From Bicyclus anynana (lineage: Eukaryota; Arthropoda; Insecta; Lepidoptera; Nymphalidae): a stretch of DNA of 64,000 nt. The notes beneath the pieces are model-generated. The model was given only the letters and a program-made list of their open reading frames with translations, made no database searches and had not been told where the DNA came from. Positions 1 through 11,516 of this stretch are shown piece after piece. Made by a program: the position numbers and the translations under genes. The stretch spans positions 8,584,109 through 8,648,108 of the forward strand of contig NC_069100.1 of the NCBI RefSeq assembly GCF_947172395.1, in the 5' to 3' direction. Position 1 is the stretch's first letter. Each line of letters begins with the position of its first letter.

Positions 1-15
1 AAGCAAGATACTCAC

Positions 16-3000
16 CCAATTGTTCAACTTGCAACTCGTTGCCCGTAAAGTACGCACGCAGTTGAAACAGGTACGTCATAATCTGTAAGAGAGTTTCCAA
101 CATTTAAGTATCTCGGAACGTAGACTTGATAGTCCAATATGAGACGTATTATTGCAACCAGATACAAATAAATTTTGTTTGTGGCGTTGTGCTTACTATT
201 ATAAAGGTAAGTTATACTGCGATTTGTGCAAGCGGAATCCAGAAGAAAGTTCGGTTATGCCAGTCAAATCAGACACATTCCAGACATTGAAGCCAAAGTG
301 TCGTTTTTGACGGACATGTCAAATAGGCCTAGAATGCTTTAACGATATATCCAGTAAAATAAAAAAAATGTTGACCAATATCGGCAGAGTTATCCCAGAC
401 CCAGCACTTTCGCCCCAACGCAACAAGAGTAAGCGATATTTTCGACTACTGGTCGACAATATGTCATTTTGTCTTCACGTAATAAATCATTTCCTTCTTA
501 GGTCTTGTAGGAGGATCATCACTAAGGCATTGAGGCCTATAGTTAGCGACCAGTAAAATACTGTAGAAAGAAAATAGAAGTTGGGCAGTAAGAGACGAAT
601 AGTAGTCGTATAGTAGTATAGTATAGTAATAGTAAAGTCGTATTACCAGAAGAATAATGAAATCACAAGTGAAAGAACACAAGAGGAGAAGAAATCTAAT
701 AAAGACATGGTTGGAGTGTGGAAGATTGACTTATTTCACCGACCCCAATTAAGTGGGATAAGGTAAAGGACATGATGAAACTACTCACCGCAAGTTTATC
801 AGGCACCGGCGGCTTGCACACGTCCGCGGCCGTGAGCACTTGAGCGATGCCGAGCCGTGCGCTCGCCTCCAGTGCGGTGCGCACGTTCACCTCCGCCTCC
901 TCTGCTTGCAGTCCGGAGAAGTCTCTGACACACAAATCATTCTCATCAATTTTAACGACACAGAATGGCTCTTGGCTTGAGCTTGACTACAATCATGTTT
1001 GATGCAAAGCAACGATGAGGTCTAAAATGGGACGCGCTTTCTTAGAAAGTGCCTGTGGACTGTATATCCATAAGTCGCTGGTTCAGATCCGGCTCGAAGG
1101 ACCAAATATACTCCGAGCTGGTTTTAAATATATAGGCTGGTTTTCTTCGTATTTATTGAAGTACAAAAAAGACCAAACAACAAAATGTATAGCTGGTGGA
1201 CAGGTTGGTGATGCGGGCAGTACCTGTACTCTGATGGTGACGTCAACTCACATGAGGTCGGGCCGGTAGTGGTGGATGATGGCGCAGAAGGCGAGCCCGT
1301 TGCGGAAGCTGGTGGACAGGTTGGTGACGCGGCAGTAGCTGTACTCGCGTGTCACACTGCTGCACCACTCCAGAAGATCTTGGACCTTTAGACGAAACAG
1401 AGATATAGGGTTCATTTTGACGTGAAACGTCTTAATGTCACTTACAACGTGAAATTCATAGACGTTGCAGGGGCACCCCCAGGAGACCATTCCGACTACG
1501 CGCTAAGTGTCGAAATTTCAAACTCATAGAGTTTAATTTCGTCACTAAGCGGATGAACGATCCCCTGGGGGCGCCCCCACAACATCTACGAATTCCATTG
1601 TTAGTAAATTAGAAAAGCGAACCATAACAAAGAAGGCTATAATATGTTAATCTAGTAAGAGAAATGTAAAATAATATTGTGTAATATTGTTTTTCTCGAT
1701 AATTCTCAGATGAGGGGATTTTTCCATCTTCCTGAAATCTTGTCGGTGTTCTTACACATCCATATCTAAAATTTACGTAAAATAGAATTCAATTACAAAT
1801 CGCTTACCGGTGTTTTGTCTTTATCCAATCCCTTGACAGATAAAAACTTCTCCACATCAGCGACCGGCGTTTTGTCATTATCAATTTCCTTTTCATTGTC
1901 GTTTGTATCCAGGCTTATGTTATTCAAATTACTCTTTAATTCCAACGGCTTAAGGTTCCTTTTTGCTATAGTTTTAGGCTTCAACACTCCCCATTTTAAA
2001 TTGTCTACCTTACTCTCATCCGTTGTCGCTGGAATAATTTTTGGCGTTGACGTAAATTTGGGAACGCTATGCGGTTCTGTTTTCATCGCTAGTTTAGTTA
2101 GATTGCTCAAATATTCTGGTCTTGACTTCGGTGCTATAGATGTCTCAGGTATTTTTAGGTTAGGTTCTTTTGCGTCATTGGAATCGGGGACTTCTTTTGA
2201 AGGTATAGGAGTGGTGGGGGTGGTAGATTCAGGGGTCATTGGGGCAGTAGGAGTGCGCGAATTGTCGAAATTGAGACTTTGAACGCTGTTAGGGGTAGCC
2301 GCTATGTCGCTATTGGTCAAACTTTGGGTCATTTCCTCCATTTGCTGGCGTAAATCGAACATCTGAAACGATTTTTTAATATTTATAGACACTGTTTTAG
2401 TAGTTTAAGTAAAATAATTGACATTTTTAAACGTTTTTACGATATTTGGTTTTCCATTATTTTAAAGAGCTTCTCAGTTTTTTCAACTTATACCACGAAA
2501 GCTTGAAAAAAATTAAAGATCATAAATCATACACTACAGTACGCACGCACTGACGCACGCAAATACAAACTCACTGACACACGCACGTACGCACTCACGA
2601 ACGATCATAGTCACACACTGAGTTGCAACCAAACCGCATTACTATGCAGTACAGTATTACAGGGTACGACGATAGAGGTGTAGCAATGTGACCGTCTGAT
2701 AATTAATAAAATAATCCTATAATGTACATATTGTGTGCGCGTTAACGTGCGTGGATTCAGGGACGTACCGCCATATAACAATGATAAGGGCCCCCGGACA
2801 GTCACTTTTATATTGATTTTAAGCCAGCATTTTTGTTTCTATTCTGAAATCTTTACCCTTTATTTGTACCTATTGGATCTTCCAAATAATATGTATACAG
2901 AGCCCCTCCAAGGCACGCTACGCCACTGGTAAGATTGCCTATAGGTGTGACACTATTGAAACTTGTTAAGTTATCACTGAACCTGTCTGGTGGAGTTGTC

Positions 3001-6000
3001 AGAGAGCGTGTAGTCGTCCTCGTCCAAGTCCTCCAACACGGCGATGTCGGAATTGTTGTTCACAGACAGCAGCGACGCGAGCGACTGCATGTCTTCATCG
3101 CTGGAAAAGAAAACCAAAATATAACACTGGATTTCCAAATACCCAAATTTTTTAATGCAACATATGACGATTTTACGCTATTTTAAACCTAACATTAATA
3201 CGGTTTTAAAGTCTACTTTGGCAATGAAGGCAGCGCTAATAAGCAATGAGACTGGTGAATTTGGCGAGGTAGCAAGGCAACAGTAGAAGGCCTAAGGTGG
3301 CGATAGGAGTAAAGGTTATAGACTAGAAACTGCAACCCATTGCCTTCCGATAAACCCGGTTCTCGCTCCATCAGGCTTTGAGGAGTGAGGTCGAGGGAGT
3401 GCATCTTTGTTTGCGCAAATACTTATGCACTATAATATATCCTGCGCAACTGACTAACTAACGGGAGCCGTGATAGCCCAGTGGATATGACCTCTGCCCC
3501 CGATTCTGGGGGTGTGGGTTCGAATCCGGTCCGGGGCATGCACCTCCAACTTTTCAGTTGTGAGCATTTTAAGAAATTAAATATCACGTGTCTCAAACGA
3601 TGAAGGAAAACATCGTGAGGTAATCTGCATACCAGATAATTTTCCTAATTTTCAATTAACCCCTCTCATTCTGAGAGGAGACTCGAGCTCAGCAGTGAGC
3701 CGAATATGGGATGGTAATGACGAACTGACTAACTCTTTTAACTCTGTCTGTTGGCGCTCTTTCTTTACATGTCGTCTCGTCGGGAGTTGCCGAGAGTTGA
3801 TGCATGCTAATTCTTAGTTTAAATTAGTATTTTTTTTAATGTTTTATATTTATATTTTGATGATGAGTCACTCACGTGGCCTGCCCCTCGCGCAGCAGCA
3901 CACAGTGCAGCGTGAGGTGCAGCCGCGCCGCCTTCAGCTTGCGCGACACGGGCTCCAGCGCCAGCCGCAGCGCGCGCTGCGCCGGCGCCAGCGACGCGTG
4001 CCGACGCAGGTTCACCGCGCACGCCGCTAACCGCCGTCGCTTCCCTGTTGGGGACACCTACCAACCAATACAAACTTTCGTCATTATATTATGATTTATT
4101 TATGGCGAAAAGCCGACGAACCCATGCGACAATGTCACCCAGGTCCGACAAAATACTCTCTACGTACGTTTCACCCCGAAACCGGAGCATCCTCACTTCC
4201 GCAAAGTAACGCCTTCTTCTATCTAATATCCAAAACTTTCGTCACTTATCGGAGTTGTTTATACTTTCTCAAGAAGTTATCCTTAGGCTTTACTGTTTAT
4301 CAGTGAAGTCAATGAAGCCTAAGGTATTACACTAGGGCCTGCCCCAGGCGACAGTTTTAGAGGGCGCACAAATTACACCAAGATTAAAAAGTATAAGTAT
4401 GCTTGTAAAGTTTCAGCAAAAGAAACCTTGTATCTTGTTTTTCCTGTTTCAGTATATGTTTCTTAAATTAGATTTGTCATCTCGATCAAAAAAGTGCCAC
4501 TTTATCATATCACACAATTAAGTACATATTTGAGCACGCATAAGGGAAGCACCCTACCCTTTACCAAATTCCCAGGACTCTGAATCCTAAGAAGATTACT
4601 TGTATAAGTGGACTCACATCCTCCAGAACGAAGATCCAGTCCTTGTCCTCGAGCTCGTTGGTGCGCGCGTCGCGAAACAACGTCACCGCCACCGTCTGAT
4701 TCTCCGGGACAGCGAATATCACCGACCCTCTGGCAAATAAGGGTTAGTGTTTTAGAAAAATGGTGTCCTATTATACACCGTGAAGGTTCCTTCGTTTTAA
4801 ACCGAAATCCCACATTGTACCCAACGTATATTATATTTTTTTTCTTTAAATAAATTTTTTCTTTTTCGCTAGCGTGTAAATTAGCTTGAGGTCATTTTTA
4901 ATATTGTCAAGGTGTTTCTTGTATTGGACTAATAAATGTCAGGGCGGCTTACAGACGGTGAAACTAGCACGGTGTATGGTTCTACTTTGATTAGATGCTA
5001 AACTTGGATATTTGTAAAACTATTATTGTGGAACATTCTTTATTAAACTACATGTATAAACCAACCATGTATCATACATAGGGCGGGCATTACCAGAGAC
5101 TCTAAACAACTGTTCGCACATGTTCAACCTTTCAGGACACAGATCTGTGCAGACAAAGCCAAGAGGCAAAAGAAACAACTTTGCACATTCTGTGCAAATG
5201 CCCAGCTCTTATACATAAACGCAACTTCCATCTAGGCCATTTTATTGTAAGCCCGGCGGAGGTAAAATACATCCCAGCCAAGAAACTGTTCTGCACAAAA
5301 CAATACTTCTACACTAAACCAATTTGTTTTACACTATGTTAGGAAATACACTTACTTCAATGGGTCTTTCAAAGAAGGCTCCCATTCTAGAGGCTCAGTT
5401 ATCACGCGTCTCGACCGGCGAGTCCATACAATGCTCAATTTGTTGGGTTTCCTGCAACACATTTGCATGTATTTAAGTACGTAATCAGTCATCGATGTTA
5501 AACAAATATGTACCTACTACAGTTCGGAACCTTTGATGAGCGAGCCCAACTCACACTTGGCCAGTTTTTTATTTTTAGGGTAAAAGGCGTAATATATATG
5601 ATGCCCAGTGGATATGACCTGTCTTTGATTCGGAGGGCGTAAACTCGAATTCGGTCCGGGGCTTGCACCTCCAACTTTTCAGTTATGTGCATTTTAAGAA
5701 ATTAAATACCACGTGCCTAATATCTACTAATCTGCATTGGGCCTAATCTGGACTTGTGCTCAACAGTGAGCCGAATCGTCGTCGAGTCTCTTCTCAGAAT
5801 GTGAGGGTTTAGGCCAATAGTCCACCACGCTGTCCCAATGCGGATTGGCAGACTTCACACACGCAGAGAATTATGAAAACTCTCTGGTATGCAGGTTTCC
5901 TCACGATGGTTTCCTTCACCGATTGAGACCCGTGATATTTAATTTCTTAAAATGCGCACAACTGGAAAGTTGGAGGTGCATGCCCCGGAACAGATTCGAA

Positions 6001-6203
6001 CGCACACCCTCCGAAAGCGGAGGCAGAGGTCATATCCACTGGGCTATCACGGCTGCCGGTGGTGAGCCGAATATGGGTTGTCAATAATGAAAGCCTTACC
6101 ATTTAGGCGTCAATTCAACATCGATCCGGTGGTAGGCGGCGGTGTACTGGAACTTGGCGGCGCGTTTGTTGACTCGCTGGAGACGCTTCCACACCGACGC
6201 CAT
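16..6203 (-). CDS. EHBP1: EH domain-binding protein 1 (EHBP1), N-terminal nine coding exons
   Basis: EHBP1 links EHD-bearing endosomes and Rab proteins to actin during vesicle traffic and endocytic recycling. Exons in transcript order: 6203-6100, 5451-5356, 4729-4618, 4057-3876, 3100-2983, 2362-1808, 1385-1252, 924-789, 82-16. All have GT-AG borders and join in one frame, giving 501 codons plus one base. Residues 1 to about 170 form the NT-C2 domain: the start MASVWKRLQRVNKRAAKFQ, then WTRRSRR and LREGQAT closely resemble the family. A low-complexity Pro/Thr/Lys linker is encoded by the long sixth exon. The CH domain runs from about residue 390 to 485 (LLEWC, FRNGLAFCAIIHHYRPDL, and later the helix starting MTYLFQLRAYF). 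The start ATG at 6203 follows a splice acceptor at about 6215, so a non-coding 5' exon lies further up. The last exon ends at a donor at 15, so the bMERB C-terminus is beyond the window edge. Assignment is from recalled family sequence. Confidence 0.93.
655..775 (+). mobile_element. LINE 3'-end fragment (reverse-transcriptase tail)
   Basis: This fragment resembles the end of the larger LINE piece at 47178-47722. It shares the gaagattgac-ttatttc run and the ccaattaagtgggataagg stretch that marks the LINE 3' end. It is heavily decayed and lies in an EHBP1 intron. Confidence 0.6.
1191..1231 (-). pseudogene. Decayed partial duplicate of the EHBP1 CH-domain exon
   Basis: About 40 bases here match 1308-1347 inside the CH exon with only a few differences and a one-base insertion. 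The copy lies in the intron immediately after the exon, in the same orientation. It has no splice signals of its own and the insertion breaks the frame, so it is a non-functional remnant. Confidence 0.75.
1252..1385 (-). CDS. EHBP1: EHBP1 exon 7: first half of the calponin-homology domain
   Basis: This is a 134-nt exon, phase 0 at its start and two bases over at its end. It encodes the N-terminal half of the single CH domain, which in this family contributes to actin association. LLEWC and the block FRNGLAFCAIIHHYRPDL are the CH signature. The acceptor is at 1387-1386 and the donor GTGAGT starts at 1251. Exons 924-789 and 82-16 complete the CH fold. A short decayed copy of part of this exon lies just downstream at 1191-1231. 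Confidence 0.93.
2758..2928. mobile_element. hAT-type MITE, decayed copy (EHBP1 intron 5)
   Basis: A 171-bp element beginning CAGGGACGTAC and ending GCTACGCCACTG, with the gggcccc motif inside. It matches in ends and length the 170-bp element at 36477-36646, which has a perfect 8-bp target duplication. The flanks here (gtggatt and gtaagatt) resemble each other only loosely, consistent with an older insertion. Confidence 0.7.
3460..3722 (+). mobile_element. tRNA-derived SINE (family A) with 12-bp target duplication
   Basis: The head has tRNA-like polymerase III boxes (A box around tgatagcccagtggat, B box ggttcgaatcc). The family body contains aagaaattaaatatcacgtg and the tail gtgagccgaatatggg. 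The flanks aactgactaact at 3448-3459 and 3723-3734 are identical and mark the insertion. Other copies of this family lie at 5600, 5770, 19715, 29529 and 63423. It sits in an intron of EHBP1. Confidence 0.88.
5128..5300 (+). mobile_element. Non-LTR retrotransposon fragment, C-terminal zinc-knuckle region
   Basis: In one plus-strand frame the bases read ...DLCRQSQEAKETTLHIL and then CKCPAL..., the Cys-rich end typical of non-LTR retrotransposon ORF2 proteins. No start or full domain is present. It lies in an EHBP1 intron. Confidence 0.6.
5600..5782 (+). mobile_element. SINE family A, truncated, forward copy
   Basis: The copy starts inside the tRNA-like head (gcccagtggatatgacc) and keeps the B-box region, the cacctccaacttttcag block and aagaaattaaatacc. 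It runs directly into a reverse copy at about 5770, giving an inverted SINE pair. Confidence 0.75.
5770..6058 (-). mobile_element. SINE family A, reverse copy
   Basis: This is the reverse complement of the family A body and head; it ends on the plus strand at ccactgggctatcacgg. It forms an inverted repeat with the forward copy at 5600-5782, within EHBP1 coding intron 1 and only about 40 bp from the donor of the first coding exon. Confidence 0.8.
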
Positions 6204-6509
6204 TTTGATAACCCCTGGCAAATAGAGATAAGGGAATATTTATTACAACGCAAACAGCTTGACAATCCCGAAGATTTAGAACAGGTTTCACCACCTTCTG
6301 ATACATGTCGGAATGTCAAATCGTAAGCTACAGCTTTGTCGTTTTCTTACTTAAGATACAATGCATTGACTCGGTAATAAATTAAAACGTACAGTTACTG
6401 AAACTTTCATCAAATGATAACTTTCATAAAACATGCACACATTTAAGTACACCCACATACATCCACGTACACACACGATTACATTATTATTTTGTTAACT
6501 AATAATTTT

Positions 6510-6715
6510 GTCTTGACGGATGACGCCCGCGACTCATTTCGCATGAAATTCCGTTTTTTACAAATCCCGCGGGAAGCAGCTATTTTCCATGTTCTGCTAT
6601 AAGGTAAAATTTATCTCTATAAACAAATTTCATCCAAATCGGTCCCAGTTTAGCCGTGAAAAGTTGACAGGCCGACAGACTTACTTCCGCATTTATAATG
6701 TTAGGTACGGAAGTA
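6510..6715 (-). mobile_element. Decayed Helitron-like fragment
   Basis: The gacgcccgcgac terminal motif, the phrase caaatttcatccaaatcgg and the atttataatgttaggt end resemble the reverse-oriented Helitron at 30554-30933. Ends are mutated and no exact boundary can be given. Confidence 0.5.
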
Positions 6716-7440
6716 TGGATGATATAGAGAAAACTATCCGATACTTCAGATGGTAATGAAACCGTCATTGTTTAAAATCATTAAATCCTATAAAAGTAGA
6801 TCTCGTTTTTTTTCATTCAATGACAATTAGCACTTAGCCCTTGACCTGCCTTGACTGCAAATTCATCTAGTGTTGTATGTAGTAGTAATGACGATGCTGT
6901 CTATGATGGTAGCGAGCTTACTTGGAAGAAGTACAATTCTATTCTACCCATACTTTGTACATATGTTTTCTGTGCACACGCCCCTGACAATCGGTAATGT
7001 GGTCTGAGGTCTCTCTCTACTCATACAACTTTTATGGTGCGCCATTATGTCAGCTAGGTTCAATATCCTTTTAAAAAAACCCTCAGTTTTAGTATGTAAA
7101 CATATGAATAAATAAACATAGATGCGAATGTAAACAGATAACTGAAATACCTACCTTAATATACTCGATGCTACAACAGAATGGCGATTATCTGCGGCGG
7201 CGCATATCGCCTCGCTCCTGTAAACGGAAGCGCACTGATAACATGGAATACAACTAATAATAGTACCATTAGTAAACTAATAACTAATAAGCACCATTTA
7301 TCAAATTATATTATGTTTTTCCCATATTGGTTTACAATTATACCCAGGCTGTACATATTCCACTTAAATTTAAAGAAAAAAAAATTGGAGACAATTTTTT
7401 TATAAAAAAATGCCATAATTTATACCATTATAGGCTTAGA

Positions 7441-7500
7441 CACCGGTAATGGGACACACTGTATATAAAAACACCGCTAACGGAACACACTGTATATAAA
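7441..7500. repeat. Short tandem duplication
   Basis: Two adjacent ~30-bp units share acaccg, then ac followed by the phrase ggaacacactgtatataaa (ggacacactgtatataaa in the first). It lies in the spacer with no evident function. Confidence 0.7.
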
Positions 7501-8624
7501 TTAAAGTAGAATAGATAGAATAAGAGCTTTTGTTTACAATAATAAGTTTCTCATTATTGTGGAAATTGTAATATTTTCTTAATATTATTGGAAGTCAAAT
7601 CTACAACCTTGGATGCAGAAGTCAGGGTCATTACCTACGCCACATGGTCCTCAAATAATTGTTTCTGTAATTATTTGGTTAATAAAATCAAAAAGTTGCA
7701 TATATCTCACATTAGCATCAGCTTTACCATGAGTTCTGACCTGTAACTTTTTACTTACACAGCATAAAGAAAATAAGAAGTACTACATAAAATTAAAATT
7801 TTTAATTTATAATAATTTAAATATAGTTTTATTATTACATAGGATTTTTCACAAATTGGGGCTAATAAAATACTACACATCTGTAGAGCCAACCAGACAA
7901 ACATCCCCCAATACACATTTTACTTCAGATCCAAGTGAATATAAAAAAACAAACAGTAGAGAAAGAAACATTATGAGTTAGCAAAAATGTGTTAGTACGA
8001 ACAATAATATCAATAGACATGAAAAATTCAGGAACATTTAAAATACACACCACAGATCTGCATATTTGGTTTAAAGCACTAATAATGTACAGAATTTATA
8101 GTTCCATGTGTTGAATTATAACAACAAACAAATTATCAATGTAAACTGTATGCTTAAAAATAGACTCTTGATATGAAGTGGTTCAAATCAGCAAAGTTTA
8201 AGTATTATATACCTTGTGTTCTGTACAAATAGGTTACATTTTTGATTGCTAACTTGTGATGAGGTCATAAAGATGATATTAAAGTCGTGTGAGGTAGTTA
8301 AGTGGGAGTAAGAATGTTGAGAGTTAAAGATCAAATCTTTTCTAATATAGATCTCTTCTTTTAATAAAAAATACCAACTTTCTTTACGCCACAGCCTTTC
8401 ACTGTTTAAAGTAAAAAGTATTATCTTTAAATTTGAATTTACAATTTTAATTACATACTAATATATTAATAAAAAAGATTGTTTAAAAGAAAAAAATAAT
8501 TAAATTAAATGATGATGCACACCAATGTGGTGGGTGGTGGTGGCTAAAATTTTACTGTATATTTTAATTTAATTTACACCACCTGCATTCTCGTATTCTC
8601 ACATTTTCAAAACCTAAGGTTGCC

Positions 8625-8815
8625 TGGAAGAAATTGCTATGTAATCATAAGTGCATTTATGTATGTTGGTTACAATAATGAATGGATGTAATGGATGTAT
8701 GGATTTTTAATAAGTAACCAGGCAGGAAATGGTCTTTTCACAGCTGGCACCTACTTACTTATTGTATCTATTTATGTGTGCCTTAAAGATGTTATAAAAA
8801 TGAAATAAATAAAAA
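8625..8815 (+). mobile_element. Possible LINE 3'-UTR remnant
   Basis: The phrase ggttgcctggaagaaattgc followed by a T-rich stretch, tgtgtgcc and an A-rich end resembles a common lepidopteran non-LTR 3' tail, as I recall it. There is no coding sequence. Low confidence. Confidence 0.35.
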
Positions 8816-9811
8816 AACAATTAATTTGGATAAGGACCAAGAACTACATAGTTTCTATTTTTACCACAATAGAATGCTAACAATTTTACATATTAACTGT
8901 AAAAAAAATACATCATTATTTAAATGCTATCATACACAATGATTGAAAAAATCCTTGGCCTTTGACATACATACTGTATGTTGATTATTGTGATAGGTAT
9001 GTAATGTATAGCATGGAAATAAGTATGACATAATACATTAATATTCATTTATTAAATGCAGTAGCCATTTGTACTCATTTTAGACACACTGCATAAGAAA
9101 TTCCAACCACCTTGCTGTGCTTATTTTTAATAAAATGGGGTCTAGATGGTGATTATGTCATTTACTTTTTTTTAATATGGCAACCCACACAGTCTATGTT
9201 CGAAAACACATTTCAGAGATTCCCACAAATGAAAAAAACGCATATTACAATATTTACGTTAACATTAAAAACATTTTACGAATTTTGCTTATTTTTGCTG
9301 TCATGGGGTGTGGCAGGTAATTGTAAAAATTTGCTTACGTACTACTTGAACAGCCCCTAAAACTTTGAATAACTCCAATCACCTTTATTTTTCAACTGTG
9401 TCCATATCATTAATAATAACTACTTAACACATATGTGTAACACATACATTTTATTCCATTTGCATCACTTGTATAAAAGTGTTTTGACCTCTACAGTAAA
9501 TTGACTTATTAACAAATGTAGTTTCCTGTTTCTGTAAAAAATATGGTTAGCTAAACTGCTAACAAGTTACCTACAGTGACCATGTACACTGAGGCAAATT
9601 TGCACATGTATCTGATAACTCATTTTTATTTTAATATAGTTGGACTGAGCACATTTTATCATATTTCAATCATTTTAACATGCACCTAATATAATTTATG
9701 AATAGATAGTAAGTAGATATAGATATAGATAAGTAACAGAAGCTATACTATAGTCTGGCAAGATTGTTGATGACACTCCCATGATAAGCGGGCGACGGGG
9801 GGAAAGATTGC

Positions 9812-10014
9812 GAAGTTGTCAAGCCATACAGCCTTTATTTTCGAGTACTGTTTACCAACAAACAAATTAAAAATGAAGTTATAATCACTAGTCATTTTAC
9901 ACATAATAACAAAAACAATTAACCTATGAAATTACATGCATTTTCTACCTTCATTACTAATTTCTTTGTTGGTAAACAGTACTCTTCAAGAAAGGCTGTA
10001 GTTATAGCAACTTG
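9812..10014. mobile_element. MITE with ~45-bp terminal inverted repeats
   Basis: The left end (agttg, then acagccttt, then gagtactgtttaccaacaaa) is repeated inverted at the right end (tttgttggtaaacagtactc to caactt). The interior is about 110 bp of AT-rich non-coding DNA. It is non-autonomous; the superfamily is not clear. Confidence 0.8.
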
Positions 10015-11516
10015 ACACATGAAATTCAGTTTTTCATTGCCACATGGAAACTATGGGAACCATGGACTTTTTTGAGACTGTATGTTGCTCCATAACCTCC
10101 TTTATCTTCCAAACCCTGATAAAAACAATTCTATTGTTATAAAGATTACCTGGACAATCACACAGACAGACAAGTAATTTTTATAAAGCTTGTTTGTCTT
10201 TTGGTGGTGTTGTGTAAATAACTTTGAGCACTTGAGAAAACACAGTTATCTTAAAATCATCATTTATTTATATGTATTGATGGGCTGGGAGGAAGTGATG
10301 GAGTTTCTATTTGAATATGACATTAAACAAAGTTGTATATTTGGAAATTATTCATTAATATTTTGGGTACTACATTTTTTGGACTTTTACTGTTTAGATC
10401 TTTGAGAAGGTGCATGCAAAATTTTATAATGATTAGTTGGGTAGTGAATACATAAAAGTGTAACAAGCAAACAAACTGACTGTAACATATACGTTACTTG
10501 TATGTACATAACAAATTACAAGCGTGAAATACACATCAATTGTTTGCTTTGCTAAGAAATTGAAACAACATTCCGTATAAAGGGACCTTTGTAAACACAC
10601 GCAAACACACTCAGTCTGAGTTTTACGTAGTTTACGATCTAAAAATAATCCTCAAGAAGCCCTACGCGAATGGCAATGATAGTACACGTCAATTTAGGTA
10701 AAAGTTCAAAGACCTGACCGGAGTATAATTGTTTCCTCGTCGGATATACGACCGCTTCATTAATTAATGATGGATAAATACCGCCCAGCCTTGGTATGGG
10801 ACTATCATCCTTTAATACTCACAAAATAAGCTTCTCGATGGGCCGTCACTTAACTGGAGGTCATTTTGTTACAATTCACTGGTAAAATTATCACGAAAGT
10901 ATTTTAGTGTATCTATTGTAGGTATCACATAAGAAACGACTCAGCGAGGTCACGATTTATTTTTACATGAATTTTTGTAAAACACTGCAGCAAAACGCAA
11001 ATCTCAGACCATTTTTGACGTTTTTACCAAATATGGTGTTGCCACTTGTCATAACATAGCAGATTTTTAACATTCCATTTTGCGTGGAAAAAAAAATATT
11101 TATTTGTAATAAATATCTTAAATATTTCATTAAACTAAATTAACTATTTTTATTAATATAACACTTCATATGTAAATTAGGTGATGGTCCTATTTGTGCT
11201 CAATAATTTACTATTTGATTATAATTTACAGTGTAAAACGAAACGTCAAAAAAATTATTGCCCTTTCTGCAATCAGTCATTAATTTGTCAAATTTTCAAA
11301 ATATGAAATGAACTTTAGCAATTTTTATGTTGATTGTGTAATGTATTTACAATAATTATTTTATTTCTTACATAGCAATCGATTGGTGTTGCCTATTTAC
11401 ATAACAAAAGTGACCGGCATAGGTTATGAATTGAAAATAATATATTCCTCTTGGTTATTATGTTATAAGAAGTTTATTGTTAATCTTAGTTAATAAAGAA
11501 GGGTGAGAATAGCACA

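Larger units (their letters stand above)
6204..11516. promoter_or_regulatory. Divergent spacer between EHBP1 and OPA1
   Basis: This 5.3-kb AT-rich stretch separates the start codons of two head-to-head genes, so it should hold both promoters and the 5' leader of EHBP1. A splice acceptor on the minus strand at about 6215 proves an upstream non-coding EHBP1 exon. One candidate is around 7155-7230, minus strand, with the donor GTAGGT at about 7154, but it is unproven. A decayed Helitron, a LINE-like tail near 8625-8805 and a MITE at 9812-10014 are present. No convincing protein-coding exon was seen. Confidence 0.5.
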
